A DNA stretch of 64,000 nt, from NCBI GenBank assembly GCA_020831805.1, contig JAFIFX010000001.1, positions 419,559 through 483,558 of the forward strand, in the 5' to 3' direction. This DNA is from Planctomycetota bacterium (GTDB lineage: Bacteria > Planctomycetota > Phycisphaerae > Phycisphaerales > UBA1924). Made by a program: the position numbers and the translations under genes. Positions 18,683 to 28,700 of the stretch are shown here, one piece after another (positions within the stretch are counted from its first letter, which is position 1; each line of letters opens with the position of its first letter). The notes under the pieces were generated by a model, which made no database searches, was not told where the DNA came from, and saw only the letters and a program-made list of their open reading frames with translations.

Positions 18683-20206
18683 TCAATCCGACTCCAACAA
18701 CCGCCCCCGCACCAGCCCCGGCCCGCCGCTCACGCTCCTGCTCAGATCCGCCTCGGTCTGCGCCCGATGCACCGGCACGCCCTCGAAGACCACCGCCATG
18801 TTCAGCACGGTGTCGATGTCCGCCTGACTCTCCGCCGCGGACGGGTCCGTCCGGAACACCAGCGTCGCGACCCCGGCGTCCAGCACGGCCTCTGCCGCAC
18901 CGAGCATCCGATCCGGATCGGCCGTGTCGTCCCCCAAACTTCTCGACCCGGCCTTCCAGTCGAGCAGGAACATCCCCAAACCCGGTGTGCTCGCGCGAAG
19001 GATCACCCGGTCGATGCGGATCTCTTCGCCGTTCCTGGGATCGACCAGATACATCCAGCCGGACCCGTGGTGAGGCTGCCCTTCCACCACGAACCCGATC
19101 CGGGCGATCGTGGCCCCATGTGGCGGCAGCGTGTTTGGCAGCACCGGCAGGATCGCGAACGGTTCGAGTCCCAGCCCACCCGCGGCTTGTTCGGCCGCGG
19201 CGGCGTCGTCGAACCCCGAAACCACCGGCTCGCCCGAAGCCAGCAGACGCACCCGCTGCTCGGACTCGACCGTGGTCGCCTCGATACTCCGTCGGGTCGT
19301 GCGGTCTTCCAACGCCACGCGGAACACCGCACGGATCATCAGTTCATCATGCGGTTCCTCGGCCGTCCAGTCCTCCGGACGCACGGGGACCGTACTGCCC
19401 AGGCTGCTGACGTTGCCCAAGTGCGGCTGGTTTGGGATGTACAGCCCGCCGAGCATCGACCCCCCGGGTCCCCAGTTGATCGCCCCTGGGCTGGTCGCGC
19501 CGATCGACACCGTCTCGACCCGGATCGATCTGTTCGAGTTCACCGGTTGCGAGCTGGCCAGCCGGTGCAGCCGGACGGGGCGGGAGACGATGCGGTAGCC
19601 GATCTCCGCGTCCGGCCGGTTCACGCGGTCGCGGATCTGGATGGTCCGCTCGAAGCCGTGGGTCAGGTAGCGGGCGATCTGGTCGTCGGTCATGCGGTCG
19701 TTGACGAAGGCCTCGGCGAGCACCTCGCCCCAGCGTGGGTCCCACGGCTGGGACGCGTCGGCCTGGTGGGCCAGGGCCATCTCCACGGCGCGGGCCAAAT
19801 CTGCGTCCGCCATCGGCGGCGTCCGCGTCGCCCGGGCCGCCAACTCGTCTACGCCCGCGTCCACGCCGTAGCCGGCCAGCCGGACGACCGTCGGATCGGG
19901 CAGGCCCGCGATGATCCGGGCTCCCACCCCCGGCGCCTGGATCAGGAGCAGGCCCAGCCCGGCGATCTGCAGCAGGACGGCGGCCACCAGCGGAAGCGGG
20001 CGGATCCGGCGCAGCGTCGCGCGGGTCGGCTTCGGCCCGTCCAGGTCCTGCCCGCACTCCGGGCACGCCGCGGCGTCCGGGCCGTGGCCCTGCAGGTCGA
20101 ACCGGCACTTGCGGCAGAACCGGCCCCGCGCCACCACACGCCCCCGGAGGGCGAACATGAGCAGCAGGGCGGCGAGGACGAGCAGGGCGATGGCGATCGG
20201 GAGCAT
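18683..20206 (-). CDS. Membrane protein with zinc ribbon, paralogue 4 (last) of the tandem array
   Basis: This 507-residue protein of unknown function opens with a membrane helix (about 2-20), then RGRVVARGRFCRKCRFDL and a four-cysteine zinc ribbon (Cys31, 34, 48, 51; CRKC and CPEC), then a second helix (about 71-90). A domain of about 400 residues follows and should lie outside the membrane. It contains the array's shared segment HQADASQPWDPRWGEVL, then MTDDQIARYLTHGF, and a conserved ending around DAGVATLVFRTDP and VVFEGVPVH. It is transcribed last, just before the bidirectional terminator. Confidence 0.85.
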   Translation of the reverse strand: MLPIAIALLVLAALLLMFALRGRVVARGRFCRKCRFDLQGHGPDAAACPECGQDLDGPKPTRATLRRIRPLPLVAAVLLQIAGLGLLLIQAPGVGARIIAGLPDPTVVRLAGYGVDAGVDELAARATRTPPMADADLARAVEMALAHQADASQPWDPRWGEVLAEAFVNDRMTDDQIARYLTHGFERTIQIRDRVNRPDAEIGYRIVSRPVRLHRLASSQPVNSNRSIRVETVSIGATSPGAINWGPGGSMLGGLYIPNQPHLGNVSSLGSTVPVRPEDWTAEEPHDELMIRAVFRVALEDRTTRRSIEATTVESEQRVRLLASGEPVVSGFDDAAAAEQAAGGLGLEPFAILPVLPNTLPPHGATIARIGFVVEGQPHHGSGWMYLVDPRNGEEIRIDRVILRASTPGLGMFLLDWKAGSRSLGDDTADPDRMLGAAEAVLDAGVATLVFRTDPSAAESQADIDTVLNMAVVFEGVPVHRAQTEADLSRSVSGGPGLVRGRLLESD

Positions 20207-20260
20207 GTTTGGTGTCCTGTGGTTCAGCGGCCGGTTCGCCGAGTTCGGCGTGCGGGTCTG

Positions 20261-21766
20261 TCAGTCTTCGGCGTGGTCCGGCCCGGGGCGGCCGACCGTG
20301 TGCTCCGGGAGGGTGGCGCTGGTCTGCGTGTGTTCGATCGGGTCGGCGGTGACTCGGGCGTTCTCGAAGCGGAGCGGGACGCCGAGGATCCGGACGACGC
20401 CGGGCAGGCGTTCGGCCGGACGCGGGTCCGGGCGGAGTTCGATGGTCACGCGCCCGGCGTCGAGCCACGCGTCGAGGACCGCGTCCTCGGGCGGGTTCTC
20501 GGTCCGCCATCGACGGCCGCGGATGCCGTGCCCCGTCGCGGCGTCCATGGCGAAGTCGGCGATGTGGTGCTCGCGCCCCTCGTGGATCGCGACGATCCGG
20601 CCCGATAGAGCGATCGGCGGGTCGACGGTGATGATGCCGAACTCGCCGATGTCCCAACCCTGGTCGGTTCTGGTCCGCTGGTCCTTGGGAAGGATCCGCA
20701 GCGGGGTGATGCGGATGATCGGGCTCTCGCGGAACGCGGCGACGGTCTCCGGATCGGCGTCCGCGCGGACGGTTTCCGCGTCGGATGGCAGGACGCGGAC
20801 CGGGTGCTCCACGGTCCGCTCGGCCCGGTGGTGGACGTGGCCGTCGGACATCCGGCGCATCGAGACCGCGTAGCGGACGAAAAACACGAGTTCTGTGCCG
20901 GGCTCGACGCCGGTCCAGTCCAGATCCGCAAGAGGGATCTTCGAGCTGATCGAACCCATCCCGCCACCGACGGGGCCCGGTATGTCTAGGCCGGTCATCC
21001 CGCGGACCGGGAGCGGGACCTCGAAGGCCGGGTCTCGGAGCCCGCCCGCCGTGACGCTGAACTCCTGCCAGACATCGTCCGTCCCGTCGTGGGGCAGGCC
21101 GTTCGAGCCGCTCAGGCTGGCCAGGCGTGGGCCGCTGGTTTGTGAGACTTGAAAGCCGATCTCGTCCGCGCCGTGCCGGAGCGTTTGGGTGAAGGACACA
21201 GACGACACGAACCCGTTGGCGAAGTACCGGTCGATCTGCGCCGGGTCCATGCGTGCCTGTTCGAAGGCACGCATCAGCACCTCGCCGTGGCGCGGGTTCC
21301 ATGGCTGGGCGTCGTCTGACTGGTGCTCCAGCGCGGCCAGGATCAGCCCCTCCCACGCTCGGTCGGCCAGCGCAGGGGTCCGGTCCAGCCGGTTCGTCGC
21401 GATTTCCGTGAACGCGGCGTCGACGCCGACGGCGTGGAGGGCCAGGACCACGCGGTCGGGCAGCGCGGCGAAGATCCGGGCGGTGTTGTTCGTCGCGCTG
21501 ATGGCGAGCAGCGTCGTCCCCGCGAGAAACAGGAGCACCCCCAGGGTCAGCACGACCGGCCGCGAACGGCGCAGCACCGGCCGCGTGCTCCCGGGCCGGG
21601 CCAGCTCCCGCCCGCACTCCGGGCAGGCCGCGGCGTCCGGCCCGTGGCCCTGCAGATCGAACCGGCATTTGCGGCAGAACCGGCCGCGGGCGGCGACGCG
21701 GCCGCGGAGGGCGAACGCGAGGAGCACGAGGCCGAGCGTGAAGAGGATGAGGGCCAGTGGGAGCAT
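20261..21766 (-). CDS. Membrane protein with zinc ribbon, paralogue 3 of the tandem array
   Basis: This 501-residue protein has the same build as its neighbours: helix (1-20), ribbon with Cys31, 34, 48 and 51 (FCRKCRFDLQGHGPDAAACPEC is split by the rule on length, but CRKC and CPEC are clear), second helix (about 71-90), then the shared soluble domain with HQSDDAQPWNPRHGEVL and MDPAQIDRYFANGF. The ribbon DNA of this copy and of the last copy is almost identical, so those two are probably the most recent duplicates or have undergone gene conversion. The gap to the next gene is 54 bases. Confidence 0.85.
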   Translation of the reverse strand: MLPLALILFTLGLVLLAFALRGRVAARGRFCRKCRFDLQGHGPDAAACPECGRELARPGSTRPVLRRSRPVVLTLGVLLFLAGTTLLAISATNNTARIFAALPDRVVLALHAVGVDAAFTEIATNRLDRTPALADRAWEGLILAALEHQSDDAQPWNPRHGEVLMRAFEQARMDPAQIDRYFANGFVSSVSFTQTLRHGADEIGFQVSQTSGPRLASLSGSNGLPHDGTDDVWQEFSVTAGGLRDPAFEVPLPVRGMTGLDIPGPVGGGMGSISSKIPLADLDWTGVEPGTELVFFVRYAVSMRRMSDGHVHHRAERTVEHPVRVLPSDAETVRADADPETVAAFRESPIIRITPLRILPKDQRTRTDQGWDIGEFGIITVDPPIALSGRIVAIHEGREHHIADFAMDAATGHGIRGRRWRTENPPEDAVLDAWLDAGRVTIELRPDPRPAERLPGVVRILGVPLRFENARVTADPIEHTQTSATLPEHTVGRPGPDHAED

Positions 21767-21776
21767 GGGCGGGTAC

Positions 21777-23306
21777 TCAGGGGGTGGCGGCGGGGTCGGG
21801 CGGCGGGTGGGTCGGCGGGTGAGGTGAGGCGGTGAATCTGGCTCGGCCTTGGATGTAGGTCATCGTGTTGCCGGGGAAGCCGGCGTGTTCGACGCGGACG
21901 CGCTCGTAGAGCAGTTCGATGTTCTGGACCTGATCGATCGCCAGGTTGCCGATCGCCAACTCCGGCTCGGGCCGGAACACCAGGTCCACCTCCCCGGCGT
22001 CGATCCATCGGCGGACAACGCCGGCGGCCTCGTCGATGTGTTCGGGCTCGACACGCCACGGCACGCCGATGAGGGCGCCCATGCCGCCGATGATCTGTTG
22101 GCTGCCTGAGTTGATCTGGCCGAGCGGCCACTCCTCTTCGCCGAGGCGCACGGTCAGGGTCCCGGCGAGCCCGATGGGCAGGTGCTCGATGGAGAACATG
22201 ACATACGCCATGTGGACCGCGTGCGGCTCGGGCTGCGCATCGGGGTTGAGCATCGGCAGGAACGCCTTGAGGCTCGCCGCGCGGAGATTGGAGCGGATGT
22301 GCTCGGAGATCTCGGGGTCGTTCGAGACCGTGATCACCGGCTCGTCCGGTCCGAGCACGCGGACCTCCTGCTCGAAGCGGTGGACGCCGACCGGGACACC
22401 CTCGTTCGCGTGCTCCGGGATCACGGTTAGTTCGAACTCGGCGAACAGGCGCAGCCGCTCGCCGGGGTGGACCCGGTCCCACGGCGTGTCCATCTCCAGC
22501 AGGCCCTGCATTCCCCGTCCACGAAACTGTGAACTGGCAGGTGGGATCCAGAGCGTTCCGGAGGGATCGTCGAACGGGCGGGCCCGGCCCTCGCGATCCG
22601 TCCAGCCCGCGTTGATCAGCCGGAAACGCAGCTTGGCCGGCGTGCGGATGCCGTTGTGATCGGGTGTCTGCGCCGACAACCGGGCCGCCTCGTACCGGAT
22701 GGACATCGCGATACGCCCGTCGCCGTGGGCGACGCGGTCGCGGAACCCCGCATCGATCTCGTAGCCGTTGGCGACATACGACGCGATCTGCTCCTCGGAC
22801 ATCCGGCCACTGAGCAAGGCCTGTGACAGCACCGTGCCCCAGCGGAAGTCCCAGGCCTGGTCCGTGCGGGCCTGGTGCGCCAGCCCCGCGTTGACGGCCC
22901 GCGTCCAGTTCCGCGGCTCCATCGGCGGCGTGCGGTCGGTCCGGGTCACCAGCTCCGTGACGGCGTCATCGACGCCCGCGCGGGCGAGCAGGACCACCGG
23001 GGTGTCGGGCAACGCCGCGACCAGCCGCGCCGTGCTCGTGGCGGCCAGCACCGTAAGCGACCCGGCCAGGAGGATGAGCACCCCGGAGGCTGCGAGCCCA
23101 AGCCGGCTCGCCCGGCGGATGCTCGGGCGGGTGGCCTTGGGCCGGTCCAGATCCCCGCCGCACTCCGGGCAGGTGGGCCGGTCGAGGCCTTGGAGGTCGA
23201 AGCGGCACTTGCGGCAGAACCGGCCGCGGGCCACCACCCGGCCCCGGAGGGCCAGGGAGAAGATGATGACGGCAGCGAGCAGGAGAGCCAGGCCGATCCA
23301 GTGCAT
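21777..23306 (-). CDS. Membrane protein with zinc ribbon, paralogue 2 of the tandem array
   Basis: This 509-residue member begins MHWIGLALLLAAVIIFSLAL and has a ribbon two residues shorter than the last two copies (Cys31, 34, 46, 49; CRKC and CPEC), followed by a second helix. The shared segment reads HQARTDQAWDFRWGTVL, then MSEEQIASYVANGYEI. The tail carries DAGEVDLVFRPEP and LLYERVRVEH, aligned with the other copies. Only 10 bases separate it from the next gene, so the array is one operon. Confidence 0.85.
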   Translation of the reverse strand: MHWIGLALLLAAVIIFSLALRGRVVARGRFCRKCRFDLQGLDRPTCPECGGDLDRPKATRPSIRRASRLGLAASGVLILLAGSLTVLAATSTARLVAALPDTPVVLLARAGVDDAVTELVTRTDRTPPMEPRNWTRAVNAGLAHQARTDQAWDFRWGTVLSQALLSGRMSEEQIASYVANGYEIDAGFRDRVAHGDGRIAMSIRYEAARLSAQTPDHNGIRTPAKLRFRLINAGWTDREGRARPFDDPSGTLWIPPASSQFRGRGMQGLLEMDTPWDRVHPGERLRLFAEFELTVIPEHANEGVPVGVHRFEQEVRVLGPDEPVITVSNDPEISEHIRSNLRAASLKAFLPMLNPDAQPEPHAVHMAYVMFSIEHLPIGLAGTLTVRLGEEEWPLGQINSGSQQIIGGMGALIGVPWRVEPEHIDEAAGVVRRWIDAGEVDLVFRPEPELAIGNLAIDQVQNIELLYERVRVEHAGFPGNTMTYIQGRARFTASPHPPTHPPPDPAATP

Positions 23307-23332
23307 GATGGGAGTGTACTGGGATGATGGCC

Positions 23333-24847
23333 TCAGGGTTCAGCGGGAAATGCCGGATCAGTGTCCGACCTAGCGCTGTTCGCAGAGTCGGCCGTGCCTT
23401 GCAGCTGGGCACGCGTGGTGGGGCCGGGATGGCTGATGGCGGTATCGAAGGCGGCCCCCGGAGCGGCGATGACGGGGACATCGGAAAAGACGAGACCGAT
23501 GTCCAAAAAGCGATCGATGGTGGCGTTGGCCAGCATCTGGTCCGTATCGATCTGCAGCAGGATGGTGGCCTTGCCGTTGCGGAGCGCGGCCTCGGTCACT
23601 GCGAAGGCCTTGCGTGCTTCCGAAGGGAGGATGCGCCAGTGGACGATTGCGGCTGCAAGCTCGTCGGGCTGCGGGTTGAGCAGGAAGGGCTCGGACGGGG
23701 GCGAGGTGTAGCCTTCGGACTGGATGACGAGCCGGCCGGAGATCGGGGCGGGCAGGGAGTCGGCTCGGATCCAGACCGCGAACGCACTGATGTTGGGCCG
23801 GTTCGGGTTCTTGCTGTCTGCGTACGGCGCCGCCGCGATGGGTGAGACCGTGATCGATGCCGCCGCGCTCTGGAGGACCGCGGGATCCGTGACGCGTTCG
23901 ATCAGTTCGAGCGGGTTGCCCACGACGCGGGCTTGCTTGGTGATGGTTCTTGTTTCAAGGACACGGCGGGGGCTGTTGGCGTTGGCGAGCATCTCGATCT
24001 CGAAGGTGAACTCAATGTCCACACGCTCGGGGTGGTCGCCGGCGTTGTGCGCCGGGTTGGCAATCGTGCTGCTGATGACCGTATCGGAAGCGTGGTTCGT
24101 GGAGGGATTGCTGGGCTGGACGGCGTCGGCCGCGGCCTTTCTGGAACCGAACTGCTCTTTGGTGAGAACGACCACGATGGGATCTGTTCCGACTTGGCCG
24201 AAGCCGGCGCTGGTGATACGCTGCTGGGCGCGGGACCATTGGAACGGGATCGTGGGCTGATCGGCGGCGATCGCGCCCCGGATACGGATGTCGATGTCGA
24301 CGGCCTGCACAAGATAGCGGGAAAGTTGATCTTCCGACATCCGGTTCACCGCCGCGGCGTGGTGGAGGACGGCGCCCCAGCGGGGGTCCCATGGGGTCGC
24401 GGTGTCGGCCTGGTGAGCCAGGCCCCGCTCGATCACGGTGTCCCAGATGGCCGGGTCGAGTGTTCTCTGGCCGTTCGTGCGGTTGATGAGTTCGAGCAGC
24501 GCATCGTCCCAGCCGAGTTCCGTGAGCCGGAGGATCATCGGGTCGGGCAGTTGCCGGGCGATGATGGGGCCGAGCGGTGTTCGGGTGCTGGCCAGGAGGA
24601 AACCGCCGGCGAGGAGCAAGAGGATCGCGAGCCAGAGGGCGGGTTGATGGAGGCGGCGGATGGCGGGGCGCGTGGCCTTGGGACTGGTCAGGTCGCGGCC
24701 GCACTCGGGGCAGGTCGCTTTGTCGAGGCCGGCGAGATCGAACTTGCATTTGTTACAGAAACGCCCCCGGACGGTCGCGCGGCCTCGCAACGTGAAAACG
24801 AACAGGATGAATGAGGCGAAGAGAAGGATCAGGGCGAGGGGAAGCAT
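23333..24847 (-). CDS. Membrane protein with zinc ribbon, paralogue 1 (first) of the tandem array
   Basis: This 504-residue member is the most divergent copy and the first to be transcribed. It has helix 1, ribbon Cys31, 34, 46, 49 (CNKC and CPEC), helix 2, and the shared segment HQADTATPWDPRWGAVL with MSEDQLSRYLVQAVDI. Its coding sequence is a little less GC-rich than the others. I start it at the ATG ending at 24847 because this gives the same MLPLAL opening as two of the other copies; an in-frame ATG 13 codons upstream is possible. The function is unknown: the small ribbon sits between two membrane helices, and the large domain may bind something in the periplasm. Confidence 0.82.
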   Translation of the reverse strand: MLPLALILLFASFILFVFTLRGRATVRGRFCNKCKFDLAGLDKATCPECGRDLTSPKATRPAIRRLHQPALWLAILLLLAGGFLLASTRTPLGPIIARQLPDPMILRLTELGWDDALLELINRTNGQRTLDPAIWDTVIERGLAHQADTATPWDPRWGAVLHHAAAVNRMSEDQLSRYLVQAVDIDIRIRGAIAADQPTIPFQWSRAQQRITSAGFGQVGTDPIVVVLTKEQFGSRKAAADAVQPSNPSTNHASDTVISSTIANPAHNAGDHPERVDIEFTFEIEMLANANSPRRVLETRTITKQARVVGNPLELIERVTDPAVLQSAAASITVSPIAAAPYADSKNPNRPNISAFAVWIRADSLPAPISGRLVIQSEGYTSPPSEPFLLNPQPDELAAAIVHWRILPSEARKAFAVTEAALRNGKATILLQIDTDQMLANATIDRFLDIGLVFSDVPVIAAPGAAFDTAISHPGPTTRAQLQGTADSANSARSDTDPAFPAEP

Positions 24848-24974
24848 GCGCAGAGCATAACGACCCGTGATATGGTTTGTTGCCAAAGAGTTCGGGCGAC
24901 CACGCGCACGGGGGCTGGCATCCCCGCTCCGGGCCCACCGGACAGCGGGCTCCCGGCCCGAGTGGAGCGGGGCG

Positions 24975-25703
24975 TTACTGCTGCTGTTGCTGCTGCTTGC
25001 GCTTACTGTGGCGCACGATCTGGCCGGTTTCGAGGTAGATGATGTCCTCGGCGATGTTGGCCAGGAGGTCGCCGACGCGTTCGAGTTCGCGGGCGACGCG
25101 GTACATGAGCATGCCCGTGCCGGCGATCTGGGGCTCGCGCTCGATCAGTTCGCGGATCTCCTCGAAGGCGCGTTTGTCGAGCTGATCGATGGTCTCGTCC
25201 TTGATGCGGATCGCCCGGGCGGACTCGACATCGGAGTTGACCACCGCGCGGAGGAGTTCTTCGCAGGCGACCGGGATGCGGTCGCCCATCTCGCGCAGGG
25301 CGGTGGGCCACTGGGGGGCGGGCGGGTTGAGCTTGAGGCAGATCTTGGCCAGCGAGCTGGCGTGGTCGGCGACGCGCTCGATGTCCTGGTTGACCTTCAG
25401 GCAGAAGGCGAGCTGGCGCATGTCGTGGCCGAAGGGGCGTTCGAGCGTGAGCAGGCGCAGGCACTCCTGCTCGATGGCGACTTCCTCGGTATCGACCTCG
25501 TTCTCGCCCGAGCGGATCTTCCGGGCCAGGTCGTGGTCGAGATCCCAGAGCCCGTCCACAGCGGAGACCAGCAGGTCGATGGCCATGCTCGCCTCGCGGA
25601 GCAGGCGGCGGCGCAGGGCGGCCAGTTCCTCGTCGAACTTGGCGTTGCTCACGACCCGCGGCTTGGGGGCTGGCTGGGCGGGCTGGGATTCGAACATCGA
25701 CAT
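24975..25703 (-). CDS. phoU: PhoU-family phosphate regulator
   Basis: PhoU couples phosphate uptake by Pst to the PhoR sensor. The 242-residue protein shows two repeats of the three-helix PhoU unit: FDEELAALRRRLLREASMAI, then CLKVNQDIERVADHASSLAK in the first half, and RVARELERVGDLLANIAEDI in the second. The E/D-x-x-x-D metal-binding pattern is present in both (IERVADH, LERVGDL). The C terminus ends in seven lysine/arginine/glutamine residues and a glutamine run coded by repeated CAG-type triplets (about 24978-24995). No pst genes are adjacent. The gene follows mfd by 61 bases. Confidence 0.9.
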   Translation of the reverse strand: MSMFESQPAQPAPKPRVVSNAKFDEELAALRRRLLREASMAIDLLVSAVDGLWDLDHDLARKIRSGENEVDTEEVAIEQECLRLLTLERPFGHDMRQLAFCLKVNQDIERVADHASSLAKICLKLNPPAPQWPTALREMGDRIPVACEELLRAVVNSDVESARAIRIKDETIDQLDKRAFEEIRELIEREPQIAGTGMLMYRVARELERVGDLLANIAEDIIYLETGQIVRHSKRKQQQQQQ

Positions 25704-25764
25704 CGTGCCATCCTTGGCGGGCCGGACGGGTGGACTCCCCACGCGTCCGGGCCATTCCGGGATC

Positions 25765-28700
25765 TTAACACGGATCCGGCGTCCGTGCGGGGAATGTCCC
25801 GGAAAGTTCCGCCGAACCGGCTGATCCGGCGGCCGCGGGCGGGCGTTCGAGGGCCCTGGTGAGCGACTTGGCCAGCCCGATCGGGTCCGTGCGTTGCCTG
25901 GGCGGCGGGCGGAGGTAGATCTCGGACAGCGGCTTGCCGGCGGCCGAGCGGGCGTTGGTCTGGGCCAGGTCCGCCCCGACGGTGCGGACGGGGCCGAGTT
26001 CGGCCGCGGCGAGGGCAGCGGCGAGCGGGCCCGGGTCGGCGGCCATGAACACTGCGTCCTCGCCCCGGGTGGAGAGGGCGCGGACGCCCCACTGCTGGGC
26101 AGCGGCGCGGAGGCGGGCGAGGAGGATCAGGCGTTTGGCGGGCGGGGGCGGCTCGCCATAGGCGGAGAGCAGGTCGCGTTCGACATGGTCGAGCTCGGCG
26201 GGCGTGGCGGCAGAGGCGAGGCGGCGGTAGGCCTCCAGGCGGCGCTGGTCGGAGGGGATGTATGGGCGGGGGATGAGGCCGTAGACGCCGATGTCGACGG
26301 CGGTGTGGCGGACGGGAGATTCCTCGGTGGCGTTGGTGAGCTGGTGGACGGCGTTGTCGAGCAGTCGGCAGAACATCTCGTAGCCGACGGCGGCGATGTG
26401 GCCAGACTGTTCGGCGCCCAGTAGGTTGCCCGCGCCGCGGATCTCCAGGTCGCGCATGGCGATCTTGAAGCCGGCGCCGAGCATGGCGTATTCCTCGATG
26501 GCCTTGAGGCGTTTCTGGGCGACCTCCTTGACGGGGCGGTCGGCGGGGAGAAGCAGGTAGCAGTACGCCCGGTGGTGGCTGCGCCCGACGCGGCCGCGGA
26601 GCTGATGGAGTTCGGCCAGACCGAAGCGGTCGGCGTCGTCGATGATCATGGTGTTGGCCGTCGGGATGTCGATGCCGGCCTCGATGATGGTGGTCGAGAC
26701 GAGGATGTCGGCCTCGCGGCGCATGAAGGTGAGCATGACCTCTTCGAGTTCGCGCGGATCCATCTGGCCGTGGCCGGCGACGACGCGGGCGTCGGGCACG
26801 AGGGCCTTGACGCGGGCGGCGACGGACTGCAGGTCGTGGACGCGGTTGTGGACATAGAAAACCTGGCCCTCGCGGGCGAGCTCACGCTTGATGGCTGCGG
26901 CGATGCGTTTCTCGTTGGAGGGGATGACCTCGGTGACGACGGCGCGCCGGTCGACGGGGGGCGTGGTGAGGCTGGAGATGTCGCGCAGGCCCAGCATGGA
27001 CATGTGCAGCGTGCGAGGGATCGGGGTCGCGGAGAGTGTCATGACATCGACGGTCATGCGGAGCTGGAGCAGGGTCTCCTTGTGCTCGACGCCGAAGCGT
27101 TGCTCCTCGTCGATGACGACCAGGCCGAGGTCGGCGAAGCGGACATCCTTGGAGAGCAGGCGGTGGGTGCCGATGACGACATCGACCGCACCGGTGCGCA
27201 GTTCCTTGAGGATCGCGTTGATCTGCTGCGTGGTCTTGAAGCGGGAAAGGGACTCAACGCGGAAGGGGTAGTCGGCGAAGCGGGCCTTGAAGGTGCGCTC
27301 GTGCTGCTCGGCGAGGACGGTAGTGGGCACGAGGACGGCGACCTGCCTGCCGTACTCGCAGGCCTTGAAGGCGGCGCGGATGGCCAGCTCGGTCTTGCCG
27401 AAGCCGACATCCCCGCAGATCAGGCGGTCCATGGGCCGTGGACGGGCCATGTCCTTCTTGATCTCGATCAGCGCGGCGAGCTGGTCCTCGGTCTCCTCGT
27501 AGGGGAACTCGGCCTCGAACTCGGTCTGCCAGGGGGTGTCGTGCGGGTAGGCGATGCCGGGCTGGTGCTCGCGGGCGGCGCGGACGCGGAGCAGCTCGCC
27601 GGCGAGGTCGCGGACGGAGTCAGCGACGCGTTCCTTCTGGCCCTTCCACTTGCGGCCGCCGATGGTGGAGAGCTGGGGCTTGCCGCGGAAGCCGCCGATG
27701 TACTTCTGGACAAGGTCGATCTGGGAGCAGGGGACATGCAGGCGCGACTTGCCGGCGAACTCCAGGGTGAGGTACTCCTCCATCTGGCGATCGTCGGATT
27801 TTTTCTGCGACGGGTGCGTCGGGACCTTGGCTCGGTCCTTGGTGCCGCCCGCCGGGAGGACGGCCAGGCCGGTGAACAGGGCGATGCCGTGGTCGGCGTG
27901 GACGACATAGTCGCCGGCGGCGATGTCGAGGAAGGTGTCCATCGCGCGGCCGGCGCGGATCTTGGCGACGCGCCGGCGGACGGAGGAGCGGTGGAGCAGC
28001 TCACCGGAGGGGACGATGGCGGTGCGCCCCCTCACCCCCCCGCTGCCGTCGTCGTGCAGGTCTTCGTCGCCCCAGATCATGCCGCGCCGGATGTCGAGGA
28101 CGCGGCGCTCGATGTCGGTGCCGGGGGCGTGGAGGGAGATGAGTTCGCCGAGGCGGGCGGATTCGGCCTCGCTGGTGCAGGCGAGGACGACGCGGGCGGT
28201 CTCGGCGAGTTCGGCCAGTTCGCGGACGGCTTGGGCGGCGTCCTTGTCGAAACTGGGGACGGGTGACACGCTCAGGTCGACGCGCACATCGGCCGCAGCG
28301 CTTGAGGTCGAGAACTGGTTCAGTTCGGCCAGCGCGTGGGTGCGTTCGGACAGCGCCTTGAGGACCTGCGGCGGCGGGTAGACGGTGCGGCCGTCGGAGA
28401 CGCGCTCGAAGTAGCCGCGGGCCTGCTCGACGACTTCGAAGGTCTCGGCGAGGATGACGACGGATTCGCGCGGGGCATAATCGAGGACGAAGGTGTCGTC
28501 CTTGGACTCGGCCAGGGCGGACTGTCCGGCGGCGGCGAGGGTGCAGCGTTCGAGCGCGCGGTCGGAGCCCATGGTTTCGAGGTCGAACTCGCGCAGGGAG
28601 TCGATCTCGTCGCCGAAGAAATCGAGGCGGACGGGGGCGGGCGGGCCAGTGTCGCCGGAGACGGGGGAGAAGATGTCGAGGATGCCGCCGCGGACGGCGA

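Noticed and set aside
19347..21668. A 773-codon minus-strand frame spanning two of the paralogues
   Set aside because: It is a shifted-frame reading of both genes; the real frames each keep the CRKC and CPEC cysteines.
18683..24847. The four-gene array as a transposon or phage insertion
   Set aside because: No transposase, integrase, target duplication or terminal repeat is visible; the genes share codon use with the chromosome.
26572..28266. A 564-codon open frame on the plus strand inside mfd
   Set aside because: Mfd is intact on the minus strand with all helicase motifs; the plus-strand frame has only low-complexity sequence.
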